From positions 558,001 through 622,000 of the forward strand of contig AP017895.1 of the NCBI GenBank assembly GCA_002355935.1: a stretch of DNA of 64,000 bases, read 5' to 3'. The notes under the pieces were generated by a model that was not told the origin of the DNA, searched no databases, and saw nothing but the letters and a program-made list of their open reading frames with translations. The position numbers were made by a program, and so were the translations under genes. Shown here piece after piece: positions 19,046 to 27,492 of the stretch; positions within the stretch are counted from its first letter, which is position 1; each line of letters begins with the position of its first letter. This stretch comes from Rothia aeria (GTDB lineage Bacteria; Actinomycetota; Actinomycetes; Actinomycetales; Micrococcaceae).

Positions 19046-19067
19046 AAACAAAACATCTATTTTGTTT
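19046..19067. promoter_or_regulatory. Putative TetR operator O2
   Basis: AAACAAAA-CATCTA-TTTTGTTT, perfect 8-bp arms, centred 62 bp from O1 and just upstream of the exporter start. Confidence 0.65.
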
Positions 19068-19077
19068 GGAGAGTTTC

Positions 19078-20286
19078 ATGGCACGCACACCGGAGGCGAT
19101 TACGCCCTCATCCTGGCGTAAAGTTATCGCCATCGCCACGCTGGCATCCGTCATCGTCAGCATCGTGATTCTCGCCTTCACCTGGCCCACTAAAGCCATG
19201 GAGACGAAAAACCTACCCGTCTCCATCGCGGGACCGGAAGCAGCCGTCAGCCAATTCGAACAAGGACTCAAAGACCGGGGTGTGGAAACCTTCGAGTTCA
19301 AACAGGCATCCTCGCGCGAAGACGCCGAACGGCAGATCAAAGAACGTGAAACCTACGGCGCGATCGTCTTCACCGAAGGCGCAGCACCCGAAGTCATGAC
19401 CGCGCCCGCCGCAAACGCATCCGCAAACCAGATGCTCACCGGCGTAGCCCAGCAGATGAACGCTCAAGTACAGCAGCAAGCTACCGCAGCCAAAACTCAG
19501 GCACTGCAGCAGGCCGCCCAGGCGGGCGGGCAGCAGGGCGCTATCGCCACCCAGCAGCTCGAACAGCTGAAAACCGAGCAGGAAAAACTGCAGCAGGCGC
19601 AGGTTAAAACCACCGCAGTCGTACCACTCGGCGAGGGTGATCCCAACGGTATGGGTCTGGCGGTTGCCGCATTCCCGCTGGTGATGGGCGGCATAATCGG
19701 CGGGGTTCTCAGTATCTCTCTTGTCAAAGGAACCGTGCGACGCTTCGCGACTGCAGGACTCTACGGGATTCTTGGCGGACTCTTCATGACCCTTATTCTA
19801 GGAACCTGGTTCGGGTTTGTTCCCGGCGATTTCGGGGCACTGTGGGCGACCTTCGGCATGACTGTTTTCGCGACGGCCTCCTTCATGATCGGAATGTCCG
19901 CGTTGTTTGCCGACGCCGTCGGTATCGGTCTTGGCGCCGTGATCTCCATGTTCATCGGCAACCCGCTCTCCGGGGCAAACATGCCGCGGCAGTTCATCCC
20001 CGCACCCTGGGGCGCCCTCGGGCAGCTGATGGTGCCGGGCGCATCCAACACGTTGTTGCGGAATATCGCCTATTTCCCGGACGCTTCAAACTCCCTGCCA
20101 TGGGCTGTACTGTTGGGATGGGCAGGGTTTGGCCTTCTCGCCGGGGTGATCGGCTGGGCGTGGAAAGAACGCCGAGCAACTCACATGAGCGCAGAGGATG
20201 ATACCGCGAGCGTTCGCGCGAAAACCGAGGCGAACGCAGATGTGCCGGACAACGTTGAGATTCCCTGGAAAGCGGCAAACGTATAG
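19078..20286 (+). CDS. YhgE/Pip-like ABC-2 type membrane protein
   Basis: Probable efflux membrane protein. TM1 at residues 20-38, an extracytoplasmic domain (about 40-190) with a Gln/Ala-rich coiled coil (QQMNAQVQQQATAAKTQALQ), then five C-terminal TM helices. The layout is that of YhgE/Pip and related ABC-2 permeases; no ATPase is adjacent. TTGGAG precedes the ATG at 19078. Divergent from the TetR gene and likely controlled by it through O1/O2. Substrate unknown. Confidence 0.75.
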   Translation: MARTPEAITPSSWRKVIAIATLASVIVSIVILAFTWPTKAMETKNLPVSIAGPEAAVSQFEQGLKDRGVETFEFKQASSREDAERQIKERETYGAIVFTEGAAPEVMTAPAANASANQMLTGVAQQMNAQVQQQATAAKTQALQQAAQAGGQQGAIATQQLEQLKTEQEKLQQAQVKTTAVVPLGEGDPNGMGLAVAAFPLVMGGIIGGVLSISLVKGTVRRFATAGLYGILGGLFMTLILGTWFGFVPGDFGALWATFGMTVFATASFMIGMSALFADAVGIGLGAVISMFIGNPLSGANMPRQFIPAPWGALGQLMVPGASNTLLRNIAYFPDASNSLPWAVLLGWAGFGLLAGVIGWAWKERRATHMSAEDDTASVRAKTEANADVPDNVEIPWKAANV

Positions 20287-20307
20287 CGACCTCGCCCCCA
20301 AGTAGAT

Positions 20308-20347
20308 CCGCGAGCAGATAGTATTTTCAAAATACTATCTGCTCGCG
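20308..20347. repeat. Near-perfect palindrome, intergenic repeat copy 2
   Basis: CGCGAGCAGATAGTATTTT and its complement are separated by one C. The GCGAGCAG(g/a)TAG arm is shared with the copies at 4850 and 20801, but the nested linker is missing. It lies between two same-strand genes and is not followed by T residues. Confidence 0.75.
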
Positions 20348-20378
20348 CCGCATGGGGGAGATTCCTAGAATGGGAAGT

Positions 20379-20759
20379 ATGAGCGAAGAGATCACCAGCG
20401 CCCGCATCGACGTCTGGCTGTGGTCGGTGCGCATCTTCAAAACCCGCGCACTCGCAGCCGACGAATGCAAAGGCGGGCACGTGCGCGTGAACGATGCATC
20501 CGCAAAACCCTCACAAAAACTCAAACGAGGCGACATTGTGCGGGTGCGCTACCCCGGCTGGGAACGCGTGTTTAAGGTCGAAAAACTCATCACCAAACGG
20601 GTGGGCGCGCCGATTGCCGTCACCTGTTACGAAGACCTCTCGGAGCCGCGCCCCGCGCACCTGTCGATGCCGCCGGTCGCCAAACGTGAACGCGGCACCG
20701 GGCGACCCACCAAGAAAGAACGCCGTGCCCTAGACGAGCTGCGGGGGCGAAAAGGCTAA
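20379..20759 (+). CDS. S4-domain RNA-binding protein, Hsp15-like
   Basis: Residues 8-70 are an S4 domain (ARIDVWLWSVRIFKTRALA...GHVRVND...KPSQKLKRGD). Hsp15 rescues stalled 50S subunits carrying nascent chains in E. coli. A basic tail (RGTGRPTKKERRALDELRGRKG) follows. TAGAAT ends seven bases before this ATG, fitting a leaderless start; an ATG at 20352 within the palindrome edge is less likely. Confidence 0.82.
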   Translation: MSEEITSARIDVWLWSVRIFKTRALAADECKGGHVRVNDASAKPSQKLKRGDIVRVRYPGWERVFKVEKLITKRVGAPIAVTCYEDLSEPRPAHLSMPPVAKRERGTGRPTKKERRALDELRGRKG

Positions 20760-20800
20760 ACCCAGTTCCGCTTTCTCTCACCCCGCGGGCGTCGTTAAGA

Positions 20801-20876
20801 ACCGCGAGCAGGTAGGATTTGGTCGAACAGGTAAGATTTTCCTACCTGCTCAAACCAAAAACCACCAGCTCGCGGA
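20801..20876. repeat. Cruciform intergenic repeat, copy 3
   Basis: ACCGCGAGCAGGTAGGATTT ... CCTACCTGCTC, then the shared linker 'aaccaaaaaccacc' and CAGCTCGCGG. Same architecture as 4850-4923 with about ten differences, so it has diverged from a common element. Confidence 0.75.
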
Positions 20877-20950
20877 ATAAGAAGCGGTCATAGCATGAGA
20901 CAGATAAACACATCGCTGACGTGCCATACGTGCGGGAGTAGGCTGTACCT

Positions 20951-22453
20951 ATGAGCAACAAGGCCTCAGAACCCAACACATCAGGCGCCGCGAACACAGC
21001 CGACGGCACCGCCAGCACGCACGAACCCCAAAACCTGCTGGATGCGACCCCGCGCACCGGCAGCATCCCCCTTCACCTGGGGGAAGGCGAGGCGGAATCC
21101 GGGAAAACCCAACCCGAAAAATCGCTCAACAGGCGTATTCTGGCGCTCGCCGTACCCGCCTTCGGCGCACTGATTGCCGAGCCGCTGTTCGTGCTCGCCG
21201 ATTCCGCACTCGTGGGGCAGCTGGGCACCGAAACCCTGGCGGGCATGAGCATTGCGGCAACCCTCATCACAACCGTGGTGGGGCTCATGAACTTCCTCGC
21301 ATACTCGGTGACCCCGGCGGTTGCGCGCGCGTTCGGGGCGCATCGGCTGGCGCACGCCTACCGCATCGGCGTGGACGGCATGTGGGTTGCGCTTGGACTC
21401 GGCCTGCTCATTATGGGTGTGGGTTATATCTTTGCCGACCCTGCGCTGCGCGGCATGGGCGCGAACGACGCAACCATCGGCTATGCGCGCGACTACCTGC
21501 ACCATTCGCTGTGGGGCATTCCGCCCATGATGATGATTCTGGCGCTCATGGGCACCCTGCGCGGGCTGCAAGACACCGTGACCCCGCTCAAAGTTGCGGG
21601 TGTGGGCACCGTGGTGAATGTGGCGCTGAACTGGGTGCTGATATACCCAGTCGGCTGGGGCGTGGCCGGTTCGGCGACGGGCACATCGCTCACGCAGTGG
21701 GGCATGGCGCTCGCACTCGGTATATTTATTCATCTTAAGATGCGCCCGCAGGGCGTGACGTGGCGACCCGATATTGCGGGGATGCGCGGCGTGCTATCCC
21801 TCGGTTCCTGGCTGATGCTGCGCACCCTCTCGATGCGCCTGGCACTGCTGTCTACCGTATTTGTGGTGGCTCGCCTGGGCGACGAGCAGACGGCGGCATA
21901 TCAGCTGGGCATGAGCGTGTTCAACCTGCTGCTCTTTGCCCTAGATTCTCTTGCAATAGCGGCGCAGGCACTGCTGGGCAAGGAACTTGGAGAACGCGAC
22001 CTGACGGCTGAATCCGGGCGTGCGAAAGTGCGTGAGCTCAAGAATCGCCTGGTGCGTATGAGCCTGGTGTACGGGGTTGTCACCGGCGTTGTTGCGCCCG
22101 TGATTGGCTTCTTCGGAAACTGGATTTTCACGCAGGATGCGCCCGTCGCCACCCTCTTTGCGTGGGCTACCCTCGTGATTGGCGTGGGGCAGCCGATAGC
22201 CGCATATGTATTCGTTCTTGATGGTATCCTCATGGGTGCTCAGGATGTGAAATACCTGGCAATTGGCTCATTTGTGATGCTGGTTGTTTATGCGCCCGTC
22301 ATTTTCGGGATCTACTGGGCGGTTTCCGGTGGCCTGCTGAGCGCCACGGTGGGGTACCTGGGGCTCTGGGCGGCGTACATCCTGTGGTACCAGGGCGTGC
22401 GGGCGTTCATCTTCGGCCGCCGTGCCGCCTCGGACGTATGGATTAAAGCGTAA
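20951..22453 (+). CDS. MATE-family efflux transporter, DinF-like
   Basis: Cation-coupled multidrug exporter, 500 aa with 12 predicted TM helices after a 60-residue hydrophilic N terminus. LALAVPAFGALIAEPLFVLADSA is split across TM1 and matches the DinF branch; GALRG-type motif appears as MGTLRGLQDTVTPLK. TAGGCT ends six bases before the ATG, suggesting a leaderless start. It stands alone, with a cruciform repeat in front of it. Confidence 0.88.
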   Translation: MSNKASEPNTSGAANTADGTASTHEPQNLLDATPRTGSIPLHLGEGEAESGKTQPEKSLNRRILALAVPAFGALIAEPLFVLADSALVGQLGTETLAGMSIAATLITTVVGLMNFLAYSVTPAVARAFGAHRLAHAYRIGVDGMWVALGLGLLIMGVGYIFADPALRGMGANDATIGYARDYLHHSLWGIPPMMMILALMGTLRGLQDTVTPLKVAGVGTVVNVALNWVLIYPVGWGVAGSATGTSLTQWGMALALGIFIHLKMRPQGVTWRPDIAGMRGVLSLGSWLMLRTLSMRLALLSTVFVVARLGDEQTAAYQLGMSVFNLLLFALDSLAIAAQALLGKELGERDLTAESGRAKVRELKNRLVRMSLVYGVVTGVVAPVIGFFGNWIFTQDAPVATLFAWATLVIGVGQPIAAYVFVLDGILMGAQDVKYLAIGSFVMLVVYAPVIFGIYWAVSGGLLSATVGYLGLWAAYILWYQGVRAFIFGRRAASDVWIKA

Positions 22454-22627
22454 TTTTTCCGGGGTTTACGCAGAATTCAGGCGTTGAGGACACAAGTTTT
22501 TTCACGGTCTTCTAGCTCACGCATCGCGTTGGCATGACTGGTGGCCCCACGGCATCTATGGCGAACGGACTATACCCTTAGTGGTATGTGTGCCCCTGAA
22601 ACGGAGACGGTTCTGCGATGTGCATCG

Positions 22628-22969
22628 TTAGATAAGGGACTGTACTCGCACCCTCACCTGAGGCTGGGGCTTGGAGCCTGACCCCGAAGCGCCACCCTCT
22701 CGACTTGCTTGCGACAGTAAGCGCAGAACCGCCTCTTGAACATCGCGGACAATTTCTTTGACCGCACGAGAGCCGTCGATTCCAATCTCGATAATGACCT
22801 TCTGCCCGCCCGACTCGATGATAACCCCGAATCGAGCGGCCGCAGGGTCGCCGCTCATACGGCTGCCGATAGCTTTCAGCGTGGAGCCGATCCCCGGCTC
22901 AATGCCGCGCACTCCAGGAACGGCCGTGACTACATGAGTCAATTCGGCTGCTGAGAGGTTAATCGTCAT
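22628..22969 (-). CDS. Small Asp23/Gls24-operon protein D
   Basis: About 113 aa. INLSAAELTHVVTAVPGVRGIEPGIGSTL begins like an Asp23-type helix that senses or packs with partner subunits, and KVIIEIGIDGSRAVKEIVRDVQEAV matches the beta-alpha unit of the family. Start placed at 22969 inside the end of the upstream gene (11-bp overlap), so it is translationally coupled. Last gene of the operon. Exact family name uncertain. Confidence 0.7.
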   Translation of the reverse strand: MTINLSAAELTHVVTAVPGVRGIEPGIGSTLKAIGSRMSGDPAAARFGVIIESGGQKVIIEIGIDGSRAVKEIVRDVQEAVLRLLSQASREGGASGSGSKPQPQVRVRVQSLI

Positions 22970-23507
22970 CGTGCAGATCCTCAATATGAATATTGACGGT
23001 TGGGGACAACTCTAGGTTCTCATAACACGCCTGGCGCACAGCATCACGAACCTGCTGCGCAAGCTGGGGGAGGCTACTGGTTGTAACATGTGCAGAGATA
23101 CGGCAGAAGATCGTATCCGGCATTCCCAGCCCCCGATGACCTTCAGGGGCTGGGGCATGTTTGAAAGAAGACCGCAACGCGCGAGCGCCGGGTACGGAGT
23201 CTACGCTGCGTCGCACTAGGGCGCGTAGGGAGAACTCAGACATGCTATAAGGCCCTAAGTCGGTCGGCGGCATCTCTATCTGAGCGCCATGACGGGTTTC
23301 GGCGATTACCGCATCCATCATGTGACGCTGAGGCATCACCGATGCGCTCGACTGTGATTCCAGTGTGTCCCAAGTCTTGTGGAGAGAAGCAATTAGACGC
23401 AGATATTCCCGTGTGGAGGCCTCATCAAGCTCATGAGCCTGAGACAGCGAACCGGCCGACTGTGCGTGCTGCGGTTCTGCGTGTGGGATGCGGGTGCTGG
23501 AACTCAT
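22959..23507 (-). CDS. Asp23/Gls24-operon protein C
   Basis: About 182 aa. The N-terminal half is hydrophilic; the C-terminal half has the pattern of Asp23-like proteins (DTIFCRISAHVTTSSLPQLA...VRDAVRQACYENLELSPTVNIHIEDLH). The ATG at 23507 overlaps the sigma-factor stop by 4 bp (ATGA). Probable membrane-surface partner in envelope stress; function inferred from operon. Confidence 0.68.
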   Translation of the reverse strand: MSSSTRIPHAEPQHAQSAGSLSQAHELDEASTREYLRLIASLHKTWDTLESQSSASVMPQRHMMDAVIAETRHGAQIEMPPTDLGPYSMSEFSLRALVRRSVDSVPGARALRSSFKHAPAPEGHRGLGMPDTIFCRISAHVTTSSLPQLAQQVRDAVRQACYENLELSPTVNIHIEDLHDDD

Positions 23508-24151
23508 TCCCACTCCTTCATGTGGCGCATCACGAGGGAACGGGCGCGTGCCAGCCTCCCCCGGACTGTGGATTCGGTTAGGTTCAGGGTTTGGGATATC
23601 TCCTCGTAGGACATGTCATCAACCTCTCGAAGCACCCAGACGATACGCAGCTCTTCGGGAGCAGATGCCAACAGTTTGGCTAATGCTTCCATCTGGGCGT
23701 TGACTTCGCTGGACTGCGCCGGATCACCGGCCGCTGTCGACGTTGTGTCAGGGAGGATGCTCGCGCTCTCAAGACCCTCTGAATCGTAAGGGTCAGTGGC
23801 CCGGCGCTGGCGCTGACGAATGCTGCTGGTGGCCTTATTCGTACAGATGCGCATGAGCCAGCCCCGGAAGGCATCAGGATCCCGAAGCAGATGAAGGCTC
23901 CGCCACGCCTGAACAAGGGTCTCTTGGACGATGTCCTCACTGTCGTGGCGGTTGCGCACGATCATGTAGGCGGTGCGAAACAGGCGCCCCTGATAACGTT
24001 CAACGAGCTTTCCGAAAGCGTCAATGTCGCCGTCCTGAGCTCGCAGCACCAGGTACCTGTCTTTGCCCTGGGACGCAGTGTTCGGATGAGGCACATGCTC
24101 GGTGGGCGGACCGGTGGACTGCCCTGCATCGCTGCGCTTTTCATCGGTCAT
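23504..24151 (-). CDS. ECF-type RNA polymerase sigma factor
   Basis: 215 aa. Region 2: FGKLVERYQGRLFRTAYMIV and HDSEDIVQETLVQAWRSL; region 4: LREVDDMSYEEISQTLNLTEST, a helix-turn-helix. It sits within the Asp23 operon, overlapping the upstream gene by 11 bp and the downstream one by 4 bp. No classical anti-sigma gene (zinc-finger or RsgI type) is next to it; the membrane partners encoded beside it may restrain it. Likely directs its own operon. Confidence 0.88.
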   Translation of the reverse strand: MTDEKRSDAGQSTGPPTEHVPHPNTASQGKDRYLVLRAQDGDIDAFGKLVERYQGRLFRTAYMIVRNRHDSEDIVQETLVQAWRSLHLLRDPDAFRGWLMRICTNKATSSIRQRQRRATDPYDSEGLESASILPDTTSTAAGDPAQSSEVNAQMEALAKLLASAPEELRIVWVLREVDDMSYEEISQTLNLTESTVRGRLARARSLVMRHMKEWE

Positions 24152-24791
24152 GATTATCAGAACCGCCGCTTTCTAATGAGTGTTTGCCAGCCACAGTGTG
24201 GGCTGCACTCTGGGGCTTGGTGGCTTGTTCTAGGCGCAGCAGTACGTCGATCTGACGAGCGTGCTTTCCCAGAGAGGAACTAACGTCTTGGTCAAGTCGG
24301 TTCCTGAGCTCGCTCACGGTCCATGCAACCTCGCTGTTCTTTGCTACGGTGACGGTTGCCTGCACCCACAGGTTGCTGGGTGAACCGGTGACCCATACTG
24401 AGCACCGCTGAACCCCCGGGACGTCTTCGGCCCGCTCAGACAGCGCTTGGGCTATGACATCGGGGCTGAGTGTGGCCAGAAGTGTGCCGTCGGAGCCTGT
24501 CAGACGCAAGGGGGACGCGGCAGCTTTACGGGGCACCTGCTTAATGAGCAGAACCAAGCCAAACGCGATGAGAAGAACCGACCCGAGGGCGGCGGCTGGC
24601 AACAGCCAGTGCGCCTGGGGCCCGGCCCAGGTACCGACCCGGGTGTCAGCTTTGGCGAGAACTGAGCTAAGCGTGGGCCATGATTGATCCAAACTTATGC
24701 CGGAAGCCACAACCCAGAGGGCTGCCGCGGTGATCAGTAAACCGCATACCGCAAGGACTATCCTATTGAGAATTCCAGATACTGAACGCAT
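24141..24791 (-). CDS. AmaP/DUF6286-like membrane anchor protein 2
   Basis: 216 aa with two N-terminal TM helices (about 8-30 and 65-85) and a soluble C-terminal domain (LSPDVIAQALSERAEDVPGVQRCSVWVTG). Architecture matches AmaP, which anchors Asp23 to the membrane in staphylococci. Thirteen bases downstream of its paralog at 24805. It overlaps the sigma gene, so the two are probably made together. Confidence 0.7.
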   Translation of the reverse strand: MRSVSGILNRIVLAVCGLLITAAALWVVASGISLDQSWPTLSSVLAKADTRVGTWAGPQAHWLLPAAALGSVLLIAFGLVLLIKQVPRKAAASPLRLTGSDGTLLATLSPDVIAQALSERAEDVPGVQRCSVWVTGSPSNLWVQATVTVAKNSEVAWTVSELRNRLDQDVSSSLGKHARQIDVLLRLEQATKPQSAAHTVAGKHSLESGGSDNHDR

Positions 24792-24804
24792 GGTTTTCTC
24801 TCTT

Positions 24805-25353
24805 TCAGCTCGTGTGCTGGATACGCACTCGGCTGTGTGCGGTTCCGACGGGTTTCAAGGTTTGTATAGCCTGCTCAGCTGCCTTCTGTGCTGCCTGTCG
24901 CACAGGTTCGAGGTCATCCAGGACGCTGAACACTGTCACATTCACGCGCGTTCGACGGACTCGAACCTTGGTGCTGTGAACACCATCGACCCGCTCGACA
25001 TGGGCTTGTACCAGCCTTGCTAGGTCACGACGTGAAATGGCTGTCTGACCGGGTACGTTATCTGCAAGAACCTCAGTGCGTTCAAAAGCCCCCGGCCACA
25101 GGGCAAGAAGAATCATGAACAGACCACATACGGCCACAAAACAGGCCGTTGCTAGTACCGCTGGCGACCCGATGATCGTGGAGTCGAGCCTGCTGACTGC
25201 TGAGGATATTTCATTCGGCCATGCTCCGTTCAGGAGCCGGTTTCCCAACGCCCAGATTCCCAGCCCTCCTACGATGAGAAGCAGTAACGCCAGGACAATG
25301 ACAGGTGCACTCCGCGACGGGCGCCGGATGAGATTTTGTACGGGGGTTTTCAT
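24805..25353 (-). CDS. AmaP/DUF6286-like membrane anchor protein 1
   Basis: 182 aa, same architecture as its neighbour: basic N terminus, two TM helices (LALLLLIVGGLGIWALG; ATACFVAVCGLFMILLAL) and a cytoplasmic domain (ISRRDLARLVQAHVERVDGVHSTKV). ATGA overlap (25350-25353) with the Asp23 gene upstream. Likely membrane anchor for the Asp23 proteins. Confidence 0.72.
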   Translation of the reverse strand: MKTPVQNLIRRPSRSAPVIVLALLLLIVGGLGIWALGNRLLNGAWPNEISSAVSRLDSTIIGSPAVLATACFVAVCGLFMILLALWPGAFERTEVLADNVPGQTAISRRDLARLVQAHVERVDGVHSTKVRVRRTRVNVTVFSVLDDLEPVRQAAQKAAEQAIQTLKPVGTAHSRVRIQHTS

Positions 25354-25754
25354 CGCAGAGCCCTCCTTGCCTGGCTGCTCGGATTGAGCCAGGAGATCTC
25401 AATGTTGATCTTCTCAACCTTCAACCCGGTGAAGTGCTCGACACGCTGGCTCACATGCTCACGCAGCTGTTGCAGGGTTGAAACCAATGCTGTGGGGAAG
25501 GTCAGGCCGATATCCAGGTGCAGGACTGCAACCTGACCGTAAATATCGCACTTTGCCTCGGGGCGCGAGTGGAAATTTCGACGTGCCCCGATCCCGAGCA
25601 GCCCCCCGGCGTTCGAGCCCACATTTGCGCTCTCGTAGGCGGCTTGGGCCGCGATCTGCGCAACAACCTGGGCGGGAATGACGGTGACGCCACGCTGCTC
25701 CTGCCAGGAACTCTCTGCACCGGCAGCAGCGGGCTGTGTGCTGGTCTCCGTCAT
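25350..25754 (-). CDS. Asp23/Gls24 family protein B
   Basis: 134 aa. QRGVTVIPAQVVAQIAAQAA and REHVSQRVEHFTGLKVEKINIEI are typical of the alkaline-shock family. The start at 25754 shares one base with the DUF2273 stop (TAATG); an in-frame ATG 12 bases upstream is possible but overlaps more. Peripheral membrane protein involved in envelope stress, by family. Confidence 0.82.
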   Translation of the reverse strand: MTETSTQPAAAGAESSWQEQRGVTVIPAQVVAQIAAQAAYESANVGSNAGGLLGIGARRNFHSRPEAKCDIYGQVAVLHLDIGLTFPTALVSTLQQLREHVSQRVEHFTGLKVEKINIEISWLNPSSQARRALR

Positions 25755-25930
25755 TACTTCCTCCATCGATTAAGGATGCTTTGGACATCGACCCGGCCCT
25801 CCAGGTAAAGACCCACCACCGTGCCAACCAGGCCGCACAGTGCCACCAGGATGAAATCGGTGAAGGAACCGAAAGCAAGAATTGTTCCCAGGAATAGGCC
25901 CACCAAGAGGGCCAGGTGTGTTGTCTTCAT
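25754..25930 (-). CDS. DUF2273 small membrane protein
   Basis: 58 aa, easily missed for its length. Reads MKTTHLALLVGLFLGTILAF and ends VDVQSILNRWRK: two short TM helices joined by a tight turn. GAGGA stands six bases before the ATG. DUF2273 proteins occur within Asp23/AmaP operons of Gram-positive bacteria, probably as part of the membrane anchor. Confidence 0.88.
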   Translation of the reverse strand: MKTTHLALLVGLFLGTILAFGSFTDFILVALCGLVGTVVGLYLEGRVDVQSILNRWRK

Positions 25931-25954
25931 AAAAGATCCTCAGATCGTGGCTGG

Positions 25955-26437
25955 TTACTTGAGGTCGGCGGAGTCAGCAGAATTGGAGTCGTCGTCGGGC
26001 AGGTGAACGTCGGTGACGTCGATATTGACCTCTACTACCTCTAGCCCCGTGGTCCCCTCAATCTGTTCGATAATGTTGCGGCGGATAGCATTGGCTACTT
26101 CCACAATGGAGACTCCATATTCGACCACGACGGTGACATCTACGGCTGCCTGGGTCTCGCCCTTCTGGACGCTAATACCGCCAGCAACATTGGTCTGGGC
26201 GTTGGGGATGCGGTCGGTCACGGCGCTGAAGGCGCGGCGTACAGCATTGCCCATATCGTACACACCGGGAACTTCGCGGGTTGCCATGCCAGCGATTTTG
26301 GCAACAACGTTCTCTTCAATGGTGGTTACACCGTGTGAAGTCTGCAGGGGGCCGCGAGGGGTTTTGTCCTGTTTAGTCTCCTTGTTGTTTTCGCGCTCGC
26401 GCTGCTGGCCGGTTTGGGGGATGGAGTTGTCGCTCAT
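25955..26437 (-). CDS. Asp23/Gls24 family envelope-stress protein A
   Basis: 160 aa. THGVTTIEENVVAKIAG is closely matched here (SHGVTTIEENVVAKIAG), followed by VVEYGVSIVEVANAIRRNI and VEVNIDVTDVHLPDD, the full Asp23 domain. Hydrophilic N terminus. GAGGCTCCT precedes the ATG. First gene of the operon running down to 22628; likely the most abundant subunit. Confidence 0.9.
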   Translation of the reverse strand: MSDNSIPQTGQQRERENNKETKQDKTPRGPLQTSHGVTTIEENVVAKIAGMATREVPGVYDMGNAVRRAFSAVTDRIPNAQTNVAGGISVQKGETQAAVDVTVVVEYGVSIVEVANAIRRNIIEQIEGTTGLEVVEVNIDVTDVHLPDDDSNSADSADLK

Positions 26438-26712
26438 AGGAGCCTCGTTTCATGTGTTTTTCCGCTGCGCGGATTATGATGTTTGATATGTGCGGCACGC
26501 ATCGACGGCTGGGGGAGTTTGGGCGCTACCCACGCCCTTTATCCGTTCTTGCAGTCGATGGTGACGCTACTATAAAGACGCTTGAGGTACCGAATTCCTC
26601 ACGAATTAAAATAGTGGTATATATCACATTATATTGGCGGGTGTCCGCAACCACGACTGTTGCCCGTGTTTGCTCGGCTCAGCTGCCTATCGCGCGAGTA
26701 GTCCTCATATGG

Positions 26713-26766
26713 AACTAAGCGGTTTATGCAGAAATTCCGAGTTTCTGCATAAACCGCTTAGTTTTG
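26713..26766. terminator. Terminator after glsB
   Basis: Perfect stem of about 20 bp (AAGCGGTTTATGCAGAAA arm) with AGTTTTGTTT/AACTAAG flanks; works for minus-strand transcription and perhaps both. Confidence 0.8.
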
Positions 26767-26800
26767 TTTCTGCGATGCTGAAGCGACGCAAGGATATGGG

Positions 26801-27064
26801 CTACTGGTTCTTCCTGCCGGTCACGCTTAGGTATACGGAGATTGCGATAATGGCGGCAATAACGGATAGGATCCAGCGAATCCAGTCGATACCGGCGGTA
26901 TCTGCAACACCGAAGAAGCTGGCGATTCCTCCTCCTACGAATGCGCCAACAGCACCCAGGATGATGGTCCACAGCACCGAGATGTTCTGGTGGCCTCGCA
27001 TAATGAGGCGGGCCAAAGCGCCAATAATGGCGCCAGCAATAATCATTCCGATGAGTCCAAGCAT
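26801..27064 (-). CDS. GlsB/YeaQ/YmgE-family stress membrane protein
   Basis: 87 aa, three TM helices. GMIIAGAIIGALARLIMRG and ILGAVGAFVGGGIASFFG are the glycine-zipper helices of the transglycosylase-associated family. It lies upstream of and parallel to the Asp23 operon, as GlsB does in enterococci, but a terminator separates them, so it is probably a separate transcript in the same response. Confidence 0.88.
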   Translation of the reverse strand: MLGLIGMIIAGAIIGALARLIMRGHQNISVLWTIILGAVGAFVGGGIASFFGVADTAGIDWIRWILSVIAAIIAISVYLSVTGRKNQ

Positions 27065-27492
27065 GATGTTCTTCCTTTGTGAGTATCCGCCATAGCACGG
27101 GCGCGCCTGAGCGGATGTTGGTATGGGGTCTTAGCGCGCAGATCGGTGAGTTTCTGTCTGAAAGTTCAGTGGTAGCCGGGGTTCCAGTTGCCGTTACTGC
27201 CACATATTGTGTGATCCGACAGGGCTGTCGCCGCCTGCCGTCGTCTCTCAAAACTTGCGGCGCTGATATGAAGACGCCATGGGCACGCAAATCCTCACGT
27301 ACTTAACAAGTGTTTTGCATCACGTATGTGTTGGCGGATTTTTCTTCTGCCGCCGCGCCGCCCCAGACGTGTGGACCAAAAAGTAACCGGTGCCTTCAGA
27401 GAATCCGGCCGCATGTCCTAAAAAGATGTAACGGCCACCCTCTGTTAGGCTTGAAACTTCCAGGAGTTTTAGGACCCCGAGGAGGAACCCGC
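27065..27492. other. Intergenic region, 428 bp
   Basis: Contains the glsB promoter side and the leader of the 27493 gene. No open frame with a credible start and no motif recognised beyond GAGGAGG before 27493. Confidence 0.3.

Noticed and set aside
22572-22590. CsoR-like sequence TATACCCTTAGTGGTATG between convergent genes
   Set aside because: It resembles the csoR operator but no promoter or gene start follows on either strand, so it is probably chance.
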